Positions 35,401-46,484 of a DNA stretch of 64,000 bases are shown piece after piece. The stretch's first letter is position 1. Every line of letters starts with the position of its first letter. Source of the DNA: Agrostemma githago (Eukaryota > Streptophyta > Magnoliopsida > Caryophyllales > Caryophyllaceae); contig OY288251.1 in the NCBI GenBank assembly GCA_958450325.1, forward strand, positions 66,295,666 through 66,359,665. The letters are read 5' to 3'. The position numbers and the translations under genes were made by a program. The notes beneath the pieces were generated by a model. It did no database searches, was not told the origin of the DNA, and saw nothing but the letters and a program-made list of their open reading frames with translations.

Positions 35401-38194
35401 CAGACCACCCATACAGAAAAGCTGAAATACTAGTACGGCTGAATGATAGAATAAACGAAAACAGGAGTGGTATATCACACCTAGTCTTTCCAGTTCACCA
35501 TCTGCATACTTCACTTGCAATGGACTAGAAGCCTGTAAGGAAACAGTGTGTTAGAAAAGCAGAGACAGGAAGCCAAAACATTTTTGAGTGAGGCCATGAA
35601 ATAACAGAAAGAGAAGTACTATTATTAAAGGCGAGCACGCTTACATACGAATTATTTGAATGTGAAAACACAACAGAAATAGTATCTTAGCTCAATACAA
35701 ACAATGCAGCTCTAACTAGCTCTGAAAGTGATGTCAGTTTTGATGTCGTAACTAAATACAGCCCCAGGAGCACAGAGATGAAAAGAGCTACCATACACAA
35801 GAACTTGATCGAGGTCGAGAAGAGGAGAAGTTAGCAAACCTTATCCGTGGTAACATAGAGACGTGGAAACACTAGTTATTCCATATTTGGACCTTAGCAA
35901 AATGAATGGATTCAAAATGATGTTACTACAAAAACCAGAATTCCTTCGAATATTAAATTCAAATCCTTGGGTCGACACAGTCCCCAGAGAGAGGCTCCTT
36001 TTATTCTGAAAATAGAAGCCCTTAGATGCAACTAACATTATGGGGAATCCATAAATAACCAGAGATGCAATTATCAGATAAGTATCCATTTCAAGTAGTT
36101 AAAGAACACGGGATTTAGACTTAAAAGTTAGAACACATAATTGGTCGTGTTAGACCGCACATCATAGTCAAAAATCTATCCCTTCCATCATCCAATGTCA
36201 TGACTCAAGAACGCAAACCAAGACGATGCCTTACATTTGCTTCGTCAATGAAAGCCTTTATCGCAGTCATTGTGTGCAGAAGCCCAAGTATATAAGAAGG
36301 TTTGAAGTTAACTTGTATTGAGCGGAATAAAACAATTCACATTTTACACATGGAATACCTAAATTTACAAAGTCAGCAACAATAAATCACATCACATATC
36401 TCAGTCCCATCCTGTGATGGCGAACCAAAAGACATCCACAATGAACAAAGTTATAATCCCTTATTGCGGAGTAAGGGGGTTAGCAACGATAATGCAAACT
36501 ACTCTTTTGAGATAACACGCATTCACTCAAAGTTTGATGCATCGTCATGTTCAATACACTTGCCAATATAGTTTTGTTGAAAAAATTTCCCTTTTTGTCA
36601 ACTTTGTCTAAATATGTTCCCAATTCCCCTCACCCCACCAAAACAACCTATATATTTCATTTCCCTAACTCAGTAATCAGTATGTGCTCCTGCCACTATC
36701 CACAACATTCCCCTTTTCTCTCACAAATTACTGGATAATGAAAGCTTCGGCTCCATTGAATAGAAACAAAGTGATCAAGTAATTTGTACATAAGTTATAC
36801 TCTCTCGGTCTCAAAATTCCCTTTCCATTTTTTTGGAGGTACAAGCCCATTTTTAGTATCTTGGATTTGGATGCGTAATTAATGTATTGCAAGTCCTTAA
36901 AACGTTCAAGTCGCCTACATTGAAAGGCAATTCATAGAACACTAATTCTTATATGGACGGTCTTACCATAAATTTAATAGCAAGGCCACTCACATGATTA
37001 AGCACGAGAAACGTGTACATTCACACACCAAATCATCAGACGATCACCACATAACTTTAAACTCTACAAGTCATTCCACATCTCTAAGCTGAAACTGAAC
37101 CAGAAAATCTATAGTTGCAACAGATTGCAAACATTGCTACAATTAGGGTTGTTACCGAGCCTAACCCTAACGAATAATAGCATTATTTCGCTTGGCTTAG
37201 AATTTTTTTGGAGGCAACATTTGATTTGGTTTGAGTTTGTCGAATATAGGAAATGGTTATTTGATTTGTATTTGAACTGAATTTTGTAAGCGAATATTTG
37301 ATTTGATTTGTCGAATCAAATAATCGAATAATATTTTATTTGACCTTATCAGATAAAATGTTACACAAATTGATACTTAAGCGTGAAAGTGGTCATTCGT
37401 TGAGGAAAAAACAATGTACAAATTTACCCAAAAATAACCAAGTTTCTAAATCAAAATAAGTTTGAAGTTCAACTTTTAAGTGAAATTTTAGAAATAAAAG
37501 TAAGGTAAATTTTTTTTTAAAAGTCCCTGATTTTTAGTGGGTCAAAAACAATGGATCTAAGTCGGGTCAAAACAAATGGAGCCAAATATCTTCCTTGATT
37601 TGGTCCGAATACTAAATAATTATGTGGCTCTATAATTGATCAGACCAAATCGAACTTTTTTGAGCCAAACTTTGCGGATCAAATCGAATAGTTTGGGTGA
37701 GTAGAATCCCCTAGCTCCAATGCTACTAGAATGCAAGAATGAAAGGAAGAAGAAAAGAATAGAGAGGAAGATTACGTACACCAGGGATAATCATCTTATT
37801 ATGACAAGCAAACACGGCTTTATCTGCTTCTTGTCTAGAGGCACAGGTCACAAAACAACATCCTGCACATTTCAAAAGTCGCCATTAAAGCATACATACA
37901 CTACCAAATCAACAGGCATTGGTAGTTGTAGTTGCAGTTGCAGTTGGTACCTCTAGAGGCCTTAGTAGCTTTGTCTTTGATGAGGTTGACCTGGTCAACG
38001 ATAGCAAAGTCTTTGAAGAGAGATGCCAGTTGTTCTTCTGTCATATGCTTCGGTACTTGTCCTACGAACAGCTTCACGCTCTCTTCGCCCTCCTGCTCCT
38101 GCTCCTGCTCCTGCTCCCGCTTCCTCTCCTCCTCGCATTGATCTCGCTCCTCGTGTCTTTCTTCTTCGTTTTCTTCGCGTTGTCCCTCCGCCAT
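32443..38194 (-). CDS. BRN1/BRN2-like: Bruno/CELF-like RNA-binding protein, three RRMs (BRN1/BRN2 homologue)
   Basis: Nine exons on the minus strand: 38194-37951, 37862-37780, 35532-35481, 35344-35219, 35079-35000, 34359-34186, 33538-33247, 32870-32727 and 32570-32443, giving 440 aa (Arabidopsis BRN1/BRN2 are about the same size). A Glu/Arg/Gln-rich N-terminus (1-38) precedes RRM1 ([10 protein letters not shown], about 41-120). RRM2 follows ([12 protein letters not shown], about 128-210), then a Pro/Gly/Ser-rich linker. RRM3 (ANLFIYHIP... ending [11 protein letters not shown], about 353-430) closes the protein, with an Asn-Lys-Pro-Tyr C-terminus as in the family. Arabidopsis BRN1/BRN2 bind the SOC1 mRNA 3' UTR and delay flowering; a related name, RBP-DR1, marks a role in salicylate defence. 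Intron 2 (2.25 kb) and intron 6 are long. The start follows a CT-rich 5' UTR and a TATA box. I cannot say which of the two paralogues it matches better. Confidence 0.95.
33083..33171. mobile_element. Stowaway-type MITE in intron 7 of the BRN-like gene
   Basis: An 89-bp hairpin: TTCCCTCCGTCTCATTCATT plus TGTTTGCCTTT pairs with its complement at AAAAGGCAAACAAATGAACG plus CACGGAAGGAG. TA lies on both sides. Ends of CTCCCTCCG type and TA duplication are Stowaway hallmarks. Confidence 0.75.
34527..34842. repeat. 158-bp perfect tandem duplication in intron 5 of the BRN-like gene
   Basis: 34527-34684 repeats as 34685-34842 with no difference seen by eye. It lies wholly inside the intron and leaves splice sites untouched. 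Confidence 0.9.
35533..37779. other. Long intron 2 of the BRN-like gene
   Basis: 2.25 kb with no coding signal. One Stowaway-like end (ATACTCTCTCGGTCTC) lies near 36797. A block at about 37150-37710 rich in GAATCAAAT/TTTGATTTG phrases and ending GAGTAGAATCCCCTAG may be an old hAT-type MITE, without a clear second end. Confidence 0.35.
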
Positions 38195-38285
38195 TAATGA
38201 ACCTCAACCTAGAAACCTCTGTTTCTTGTTTCTTTCTCTCTCTAGAAACCTCTCCTTTCTCTCTCCTCCCTCTGCAAGTGGCCTT

Positions 38286-38292
38286 TTTTATA
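38286..38292 (-). promoter_or_regulatory. TATA box of the BRN-like gene
   Basis: The minus strand reads CATTATAAAAAAGG about 92-98 nt upstream of the ATG, followed by a purine-rich GGAGAGAGAAAGGAG leader. Position and sequence fit a plant TATA box. Confidence 0.55.
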
Positions 38293-38369
38293 ATGGCAAA
38301 GTTGGATCTTCACTTTATGTTATACTCTCTCCTCATTTTTATATTTGACTTTTTTTTCGAATCGTAAGA

Positions 38370-40690
38370 CTTAACGTGAGAATAATTGTAAGACGGTGTT
38401 ACGATTAATAATGTAAGATTAATATACTTTCTCCTAATTTATATGATCTTCTCATCTTATCAAAACATACTTCCCTGAGTTTTTTGGCCCCATTTTTCTT
38501 TTTGGACTGAGTTTAGTCTTTTATCTATTTTTAACTTTTTTTTTTTTTACACATTTATCCACCAATTTTTCTTTCTTCCTCCTTTCTTTTTTCAACAATT
38601 CATTTTCTCTTTCTTATTTTTTATCCAAAACACAAATGAGACAATGTTAGAAACTCGAAGGGAGTATCTTACATATATTAAGAAGCGAGATGTGAAGAGT
38701 ACTCAATTATAAGGACACTATCGATTAAAATCGTAAATAACTACTCAGCTATAAGAACATTGTACGTAACTGTTAAGAATTTGTGATAGTTTAATAATGC
38801 TCATATCAAATATGGATAATAATGGAGTATTACACAAGGGGTTAAGAAAATGTTTTATTTTTGTCACAGTTAACTGAGTTTTATAAAATACGATTATAAG
38901 CTGAAAGTATTTTTCATCAACTTGAAACGAGTTAAATAGTACTCCCTTCATTCAACTCCAATTTACCAATTTTTTTATACACATTTCTCGAGACGCATTT
39001 TAAATCGTTGATATCTTTCACTGGGTATTAGTAAAAATTATACTCCAATTTTTTGATATTCTTATTCTACTCGTCAAGACGAATCAAATAAAATCTCACG
39101 TGATAGTATTTTGTTATTGTGTAGAATTTTGAAGATCCTTTTACTTTTTAAATAGTATCGAAAATTATAAGGAATAAATTGGAGTTGAAGAGGGAATATT
39201 AGACATGATGGATAATGAAGAAACGTTAAAAAGAAGTTTGGGGCAGCTGGAGTAAATGGGAGAAATGAAATGTATCGGTAAGACTTAAGAGGCCAACTGT
39301 TATTTAAATTATAGACGTTGGCATGGTGAATGGTGATGGATTGGATGGTAATTGGAAAAGGGGTTGGGTGGGAGAGGTATTTACTGGGAATGCCACTGAA
39401 GTTGAAGGCTATGTTTTTGGTTGGAATCACGTGTGTGAGTGAGTTTTGGATGAGGACGATAGTGGTTGGATATTGAATGACATGAATGCCCCTCTCCCTC
39501 CCCTCCCCTCCTCTCCTCGCCTTTTGGAGGCCTTTTTAAAATACTTTTATACTCCACTCCATTTTTACCATTCGCTATATTAACTTTTTACACCACAAAT
39601 AATGCGGTGAGTGAAGAATTGAAGATGGTGAATCACTACTAAGATGAAAGTTTCGTCACTAACAAAATCATATTGTAGTACCATTTATAGAAATATATTA
39701 TCTTCATTCACTATTTTTTACCTTATTTCATTCAAATATTTATAAAATGGGGTAAAAAATAATGAACGGAAAGAGTAACAATTAAATTGTCAAAAAAAAT
39801 GTTGGAGTTGCAACAAGTAGCAAGTGTAAGTGTAATGGATTGGGATTTTGAAAGCGGGTGGATAAATGATAAACGATGGACAGGGTGGATATGGTGGGGG
39901 TCAATGTCCCTCCCCATGTGTTTCAAGCTTTCTGTCTTTCTGATTCGACCCCTGCTAACCGGTACAATTTAATTGCGAAAAGGGACGTTCCGATTCACCT
40001 ACGCCATCCCCAACCCAACTCACTCACACACTCACAAGTCACACGAGTACCAAGTACTCCGTAAGTCATAAGCAGAGGTGGTAGTTTGGCGTACCGGGTG
40101 CACTTCTTGTTGGCCCATCATGCCCCTGTGGTCTGGCTGCATGGCCCAAGTACAACCGATCATCAAGCTAGTGTGCCCGACCTCCCCTTCTCCATATTGG
40201 CAAGGCCACCATCGTCATATGTGATACTGCTATGTGAGTCCACGGTTTGTCATTGTGTCGTGCCTGGTTGCCCTTTAATTTCAGTACTCCTATTTTATGT
40301 TAATTTGAGACTGAAGACAAGTCAATTCGTAGACTAGTTTATTTTTGTGGAGTAACTAATTATACATAAATACAAATTCTGGTTTAAGATGAGTATATCC
40401 GTTTTAAGTTTGCGATGGATCAAGTAGTTGAGATAAAGACGAAAGTAAAAGGTATACGGAAAAGTGAAAGTTTTATCTTATTATTCATGCAATGGAAAAC
40501 GTACATATCTCCCATTTTGAACCTTTAATGGGGCTTCTAGTAACTTAATTCCTCTATACCAGTAACTTCTCTCACTTTCCTAATAAGGAAATACCACTAA
40601 CTTCTTCTTATTTCATTTCTTTCTTTTTTTGGCAAATTTTAAACTAAAACAACTCAATTACTTAACTATAATTCCAAACTACAAGGATTA
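38370..40690. other. Intergenic region upstream of the BRN-like gene
   Basis: AT-rich, with isolated Stowaway-like ends (GAAGGGAGTATC at about 38655, ACTCCCTTCATTC at about 38940) that I cannot pair confidently. A CCCTCTCC pyrimidine tract sits at 39490-39520. Short frames such as 40086-40337 and 39074-39430 have no recognisable domain. No gene seen. Confidence 0.4.
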
Positions 40691-40694
40691 ACAT

Positions 40695-42150
40695 CATTAA
40701 CCCGACGTAGGTCAGCTATGTTCCTAAGAGGCAGATAAATGACAATGTGATCATAGTTCAAGAAGTGCTTCACTCCATGAGGCAAAAGAGAGGGCATAAG
40801 GGCTTCATGGCACTGAAGTTAGACCTGGAAAAGGCATATATATGATAGACTTGAATGGGCGTTCATAGCAGACACTTTACATGACATGAAATTACCTGAA
40901 AGAATGATTCAAACTGTCATGGTGTGCCTTAGATCAACCAATTTAAGCATTTTGTGGAATGGGAAACGTACATCGAACTTTTTTCCGACAAGAGGTATTA
41001 GGTAAGATGATCTGTTATCACTGCATCTCTTCACGATATGTATGGAAAAATTAAGCCAATGGATATGTCAGTCGCACGAATGTGAGCAATGGAAAGGTTT
41101 TCGTACCTCACGAGTGTGGCCGTTACTTACTCATCTATTTTTTGCCCATGATCTAATTTTATTTAGAGAAGCGGTGCAACAAGCCAAAGAGATTAAGAGG
41201 TGTCTAGATGTGTTATGTAAAGCCTCGGGACAAAAGGTATCGCTTGCTAAGTCGAGAGTATTGTTTTCATCGAATATGAATGCAATTTGTAGGAATCAAG
41301 TTACTATAGAACTTCAAATGAAAGAAACACATGATCTAGGCACATACTTGGGTATGCCGACAATTAATGGTCGAGTCACAAAGGCCACACTTGATAATAT
41401 TGTCCGCAAGGTTGACAAACGATTATCGGGGTGGAAAACAAAGTGCCTATCCCTGGCTGGGCGTGCTATATTGGTGCAATCCAGTAATCCACATTAGCCT
41501 CAATAACTTACATATGCAATGCAATCGGCAAAACTTCCTCGGACTCTCTGTGATGAGCTCGATCGAAAATCCCGTAAATTCTTACGAGGAGGACAAGGGA
41601 ACAACAAAGGCCTAAGTCTTGTCAAATGAGATGAAGTCACGAAAGACAAAGAACACGGTGGACTCGGGATTAAGTCCATGCGCCAAACAAACGTCACTTT
41701 CATGGCAAACTTGGGTGGCGTATTTTGACGGAACCTAATGCTCTTTGGGCACGTATCTTGAGACATAAGTATTGCAAAGGAAGATGTGACTTAGAAATGT
41801 TTGAACCTAAAGTTACACAAATTCTTGGGAGAGACGGTCTCTCAATAACTTATTGAGAGACCACTCTTTAGTACCACTCTATGTCATATTCGTACCCTTA
41901 AATGACAACTTTGTTTTGTACCTGTTTTTATAAGAAGCGTACCCTCTTTATATTTGTATAATCTTTTATGTTAATCGTACCTACTCCTATTAGGTTTGGT
42001 ACTATTGTCACTCCCATTTGTACTTAGTCTCTCAGTAAAGTTAACGAGAGACCGTCTCTCAGGAGACCTACTCCCAAAGTTAATGCCTCAGATGCTTGGC
42101 AAGGAATAGTTGGAGGAGTGAATCAATTGAAAAATGGATTTATGGGAGGG
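40695..42150 (+). pseudogene. L1-type LINE reverse-transcriptase fragment
   Basis: Translations give consecutive LINE reverse-transcriptase motifs: DNVIIVQEVLHSM, FMALKLDLEKAY, MVCLRSTNLSILWNGKRT, FFPTRGIRQDDLLS, then an uninterrupted 151-codon frame (41042-41497) with HLFFAHDLILF (the FADD box, here F-A-H-D), GQKVSLAKS, YLGMP and W-K-T-K-CLSLAGRAIL. An AT-slippage insertion breaks the frame after KAY (about 40840). The AHD change removes one catalytic Asp. The 3' part resumes beyond an inserted MITE (DAWQGIVGG..., 42090-42150). Endonuclease and RNase H parts are absent. It is dead. Confidence 0.85.
41817..42073. mobile_element. MITE with GAGAGACGGTCTCTC terminal repeats, inserted in the LINE
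   Basis: Inverted ends GGAGAGACGGTCTCTCAATA...TTGAGAGACC (left) and TGAGAGACGGTCTCTCGTTA...CTGAGAGAC (right, complement), about 38 bp. The interior contains GTACC phrases. The LINE reading sense continues on either side. Flanking AAAGTTA on both sides suggests a 7-9-bp duplication, in keeping with a MULE-derived MITE. Relatives lie at 24373 and 44832. Confidence 0.7.
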
Positions 42151-43190
42151 AGTTACATTATTGCTTTTTATTCCCTTTTTCCATTGCCACGTCACTTGTC
42201 ACATAAGGTCCACATCAATTATGCTACTCAGCATCCTACGTGGCTCAATGTGGGAGGGTTATTTGATCTTGCTTTATATAATAAAGGATGAGAGAAAATT
42301 ATTGGTCGGTACTTGGTAGGTAATTATGTTGGGGATTGGGAAAAACAAAACACGGGAAAATGATACAAGTAAGCCTTGTGATCCTACACGGAAAAGAGAG
42401 GGGGTTAGGGTTAGGGTTACAAAGACGAAGAAGGTGGGAAAGATTTAAGAGCAATAGCAATAGAAGAACTTCGGCAAGTGATAGAGATACACTCATTGTA
42501 TGAAGGCTTTGTACACCACCAATGTAAGACCCAAAAGAATCTAACTTTTACAAGATTTTTCATTAATTCACCTTCCCACCTAACTCTCAACTATTTTCTC
42601 ACCTAATCACATATTTTTTTTGTTTGTTTTTTTTTACTTCAAATTTATTACTCCTTATTTTTATACGTGTATTTTTATATCTCATATTATACGTGTATTT
42701 TTATACGGTGTTGTATTCTAAATGTATCTGTACGTTAGTGTTATAGTGACATATTTTTATACCTCAATATGTTTTCTTACGTATTTTTACACTGTATTTT
42801 ATACGTAGGTTGTAGTTACGTATTTAGTATATTATTTTATTTATACTTTTTGTTTATTTATAATAGTTGTATTGTATTTATACGGTATTTATACTTTATT
42901 TATACATTTTTATTTATCCTCTATTACGTTTAGTAAACTTTATTTGCACTGTATTTTTATTTTTAATATTTTATAGGAATTTTTTAAAGATGTTTTAAAA
43001 ACATTATTTTCAGAATGTATTTTTTTAGTGGTGTAACTATGTTAGGTGTATCTAGGATGTATAAAGGCTAAAAGTATTTGTTCTTAAATTTTAATTTGCT
43101 TAAACTTTTTAATTTTTAAATTCTTAAGTCTACATTTTTTTTACTTAAGCCATAGCCCGAGATAGTTTGTACTCGTAAAATGTAACTGAA
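42151..43190. other. AT-rich intergenic region
   Basis: No coding signal. About 42660-42960 has recurring TATTTTTATAC/TATTTATAC phrases, a loose simple repeat. Confidence 0.4.
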
Positions 43191-43199
43191 GTGCAAATT

Positions 43200-43680
43200 A
43201 TTTCATTAATAGCTCAGTTGGTTGTTGGGTTTTAGGCTGTGCACCGGTCCAAACCCGGACCGGACCGAAATTAAAAAACAAAACCGGACCGAACCCGGAC
43301 CGGAATCTCAAAATTTCGGACCGGGACCGGACCGGACTGGTTGACCCAGAATTTTCAATTTTTTGAAATTCCGATCCAAAATTCCGGATCGGTTAGATCG
43401 GAATTTTTACGAAATAAGCATAATTTTGGTCTTTCCAGTCCAAACCGGTCCGGAATGGAAAAAAATCGGGTCAGGACCGGACCGGAACCCGAAATCGCCC
43501 AAAATGATGGAGCGGAACACAGATCGGAATTTTTTATTCCGGGCCCGACCCGGTAGATTCCGGCCTGTCCGGTCCATTTTCCCAGTCCGACCCGGATTTT
43601 GCACACCCCTAGTCGGGTTTGTTATTCCTTGAAAGTGTCAATGTTCGAGCCTTGATGATGACAACACTCCATTTTTTTTG
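43200..43680 (+). mobile_element. tRNA-derived SINE (or tRNA-like sequence) interrupted by a hAT MITE
   Basis: TAGCTCAGTTGG (about 43209-43222) matches a tRNA A box. GTTCGAGCC (about 43643-43651) matches a B box. With the insert at 43233-43612 and one target copy removed, the boxes start about 45 nt apart, the usual tRNA-promoter spacing. A T-run (TTTTTTTT, about 43672) follows as a possible Pol III terminator. Outer boundaries and SINE family are uncertain. Confidence 0.6.
43233..43612. mobile_element. hAT-type MITE inside the SINE
   Basis: Flanks ttgggttt (43225-43232) and tcgggttt (43613-43620) form an 8-bp target duplication with one mismatch. Ends TAGGCTGTGCACCGG and (complement) CTAGGGGTGTGCAAAATCCGG match hAT style. 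The interior is a long run of CCGGACCGG-rich repeats. No transposase. Confidence 0.7.
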
Positions 43681-43689
43681 CTCCTTGTT

Positions 43690-44480
43690 GTTCTAGGTAG
43701 AATTAATTTCGTACTCCAATTATACCATTTTTGTTGAATTCTTATTTTTTTAAGGTTAAAATAATAAATCCGTAAGCTGCAAAAATAAACTATAAAATGT
43801 TGGTAACTATAATTACGTAGTTGTTGAGAAGTAATGTAATAAATTACGTGTGTATACACACACAATATTATATTGTACTCTAAATCTAAGTAAAACGATT
43901 TTGTTTAGACGTACGATACAACGATTAATCTTAATAATAATAATCATACGTCATTAATAATACATCACTTAGGCTAACGTACAAATAAACAAATTTAAGA
44001 AAAGTAATCAAACGATGTAAAACTGTATAAGTAATAATGTACATCTTAATAACAAATGTGCATTTCGCACCAAAAAAACAAATGTGCATTAAAATACTTA
44101 AATTTAAATTATATTTAAAAACGTTTAAGTAAATACATTGTATGAAAAATAATCGTAACAAAAATTACACAAAACACAAACCAAATACCGAAGCTATAGG
44201 TACATGTGCCAAAAATACGAAATTATACAATTATACTTGACGTACGTAACTGCTGGCCGTACAAATATACTATGGACCAAATACATAATTAATATCCGTA
44301 TAAATACTTAAAATATAAACTCTAGTATTGATTATTAAAGTAATATTAGCATTAATGAAACATCATTTAATAAGCGTAATTAATGATGGAATCTAAGTAA
44401 TTAAATAAAAAAAACAAGATCCTTCACATAAACCAAGTGGAAGATTGTGATTGGTGGTGTATGAGACCCTCTATATATAC
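43690..44480. other. AT-rich intergenic region
   Basis: Short frames only; no gene, RNA gene or transposon end recognised. Confidence 0.35.
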
Positions 44481-44489
44481 ACCAAGTGT

Positions 44490-44815
44490 ATCTCTAACCT
44501 TTTTGAAGAACTTCTTAACATTCCATGTCCTATTTTTTTTCATTCACAACATTTAAGAACTTTAATCTACAATAAAGGAACTTCTTTTTTGCTTAGGAAA
44601 TAGTGAAAGTTTAAATAACTCTTTTTATATTTCTATGTTATGATCAATTTATTATTGGTCATCACATTTTTCTATGTTTACAAACTAAGTTCTTAGTTTA
44701 GAACTTGATTCTTAAAATTAAGAACAAACTTTAAGTTTTATTAGTAGAAAAACTTTATAAAACAAGTTGTTGTTGACAAATCCAAGATTAAGAACCACTA
44801 TTGCACTTGCTCTAA
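44490..44815. mobile_element. Possible Tourist/Harbinger-type MITE remnant
   Basis: The right end, on the complement, reads TAGAGCAAGTGCAATAGTGG TTCTTAA, a phrase common at plant PIF/Harbinger MITE ends. Several AGAACTT/AAGTTCTTA phrases occur inside. The left end is unclear. Confidence 0.35.
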
Positions 44816-44831
44816 AAGCCTTATCTTCTTC

Positions 44832-44975
44832 ACAAATTCTTAGGAGAGACGGTCTCTCAATAACTTATTGAGAGACCACTCTTCAGTACCACTTTATGTT
44901 CTATTCGTACCCTTATTAAATGACAACTTTGTTTTGTACCTGTTTTTATAAGAAGCGTACCCTCTTTATGTTTCT
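44832..44975. mobile_element. Truncated MITE, same family as 41817-42073
   Basis: CACAAATTCTTAGGAGAGACGGTCTCTCAATA... through CGTACCCTCTTTATGTTT closely repeats the left half of the MITE at 41817. The right inverted end is missing. Confidence 0.7.
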
Positions 44976-45435
44976 TAGGGAGATAAAACTCTCATTTTAG
45001 AGAGACAGAACCGTTCAAAGGAGGGCAAAATATTATAACTTTACTCAACGCAGTACGATATTTCCAATTTTGCCCCTCTCATTTCCCCTCCCCTCAAATT
45101 CATATTTTTCTTTCTTTTTCCTCTCTTTCCTCCTAATCTATTTGACTCAATACAATACATTTTTTTTCTTTTACGCAGTACATTTTGTTTTACTTTCGTG
45201 CACTGCATTTTTTTTAATCTTTGATGCAATATTCTTATACGACACCGTACATTTGTTATTTCTAACATTGACGCAATACATATGTTTTTTAACTTTGATT
45301 GAGGACATTTTGTTCAATTTGTAACATTTGTTTTTTTTTGTAAAAAAAATTACGACCGTAGTACGTAAGTAAAAATAAGGCTGGACAAAAAAACTAAGGA
45401 AAAAAATTAATTTCAATAATTAGTTTATAATTGCT

Positions 45436-45770
45436 CTTCAATCAAACTCGTATTCATAATCTTGTGAATTAATAAATTGAATATTTGTGTGATTAGAATC
45501 GGATGAATCGATGATATTGAAAAAATTGGACGATTTCTAGAACCCTAATTTCAATAATTAGGGATTTGAGGTAATTGATGATTATTGAAAAAATTGAACG
45601 ATTTCTATAACCTTAATTTCAATAATTAGGGATAAATAACAATTCATACCAGTTTTTCAATCAAACTTGTATCCATAATCTTATAAATTTGATAAATTGA
45701 ATGAACTGTATAATTAGTATTGAAATGAATCGATAATAATTGAAAAAAATTGAATAATTTCTAGGGTTAC
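45436..45770. repeat. Two diverged copies of a roughly 120-bp unit
   Basis: TCTTCAATCAAACTCGTATTCATAATC... (45436-45560) and TTTTCAATCAAACTTGTATCCATAATC... (45654-45770) align, both reaching ATTGAAAAAATTG...ATTTCTAG. AATTTCAATAATTAGGG repeats between them. No coding content. Confidence 0.5.
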
Positions 45771-46484
45771 AATAGAGAGAGTTAGAGAGTATGAGATTTT
45801 TTTTTTTTCCTGATGAAGACCTATAATGAAAAAATATATACAAAAAGTACTGCGTCGAGTAAAAATTGGCACTACGAAGAGTAACTCCGAAAAACATATC
45901 GTTTGTGTTGAATTGGAATGGGTCCGACAAAAAGACCCACTATGGATTAGGTTTCGTCATATACTTTTTACAGGTCATTTCACGTTCAGCCGCTTTTCAC
46001 ATTTTAGTAACAAAATATAACAAATATTGTCGAATTACGTCAATTTTGAGAGGTTTGTCCACAATACATCGTATCCAACTCAATTTTGGTCCATTAATAG
46101 TGCATTATCCATTGTGATTTTGATGAAGGAGATACATTAGTATCTAATAATTAGTCCTTGAAAATTTGTTTCCAATTAACAAAGGAGGGTATGGTTGGTT
46201 GACCAAGTGATTATTATCCAAATAAACCTTCCCCTCACTCTCAACATTGTGTTTAGGAAGGCGATTAGAGGCTCCTCTCCTCTCCTCTGTTGCTCCAAAT
46301 ACCAGGCTGTCCTTATTCCTTAACCTTAAAGCAAACCGTAAACTCTTATCATTCATCCAAAATAAATACCTTTCCCTTCCAAAAAACCCCCCGACGTAAC
46401 TTCAAATTTCACAAACTTCTCCATTCTTCTTCTCTCTCACTTATACTAATTCGATTAAGTGGGTAATTCTAATTCTAATTCTAA
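45771..46484. other. Upstream region of the RING gene
   Basis: No coding signal. The last 100 bp are CT-rich (TTCTTCTCTCTCACTTATAC), typical of a plant 5' UTR. No clear TATA box was picked. Confidence 0.35.

Noticed and set aside
37919..38367. Plus-strand frames opposite BRN exon 1 (37919-38197, 38023-38367)
   Set aside because: Shadow frames of the Glu/Gln/Arg-rich coding strand; the minus-strand RRM gene explains the region.
42402..42418. GGGTTAGGGTTAGGGTT, telomere-like
   Set aside because: Only two to three units, and of TTAGGG rather than the usual plant TTTAGGG type; too short for an interstitial telomere call.
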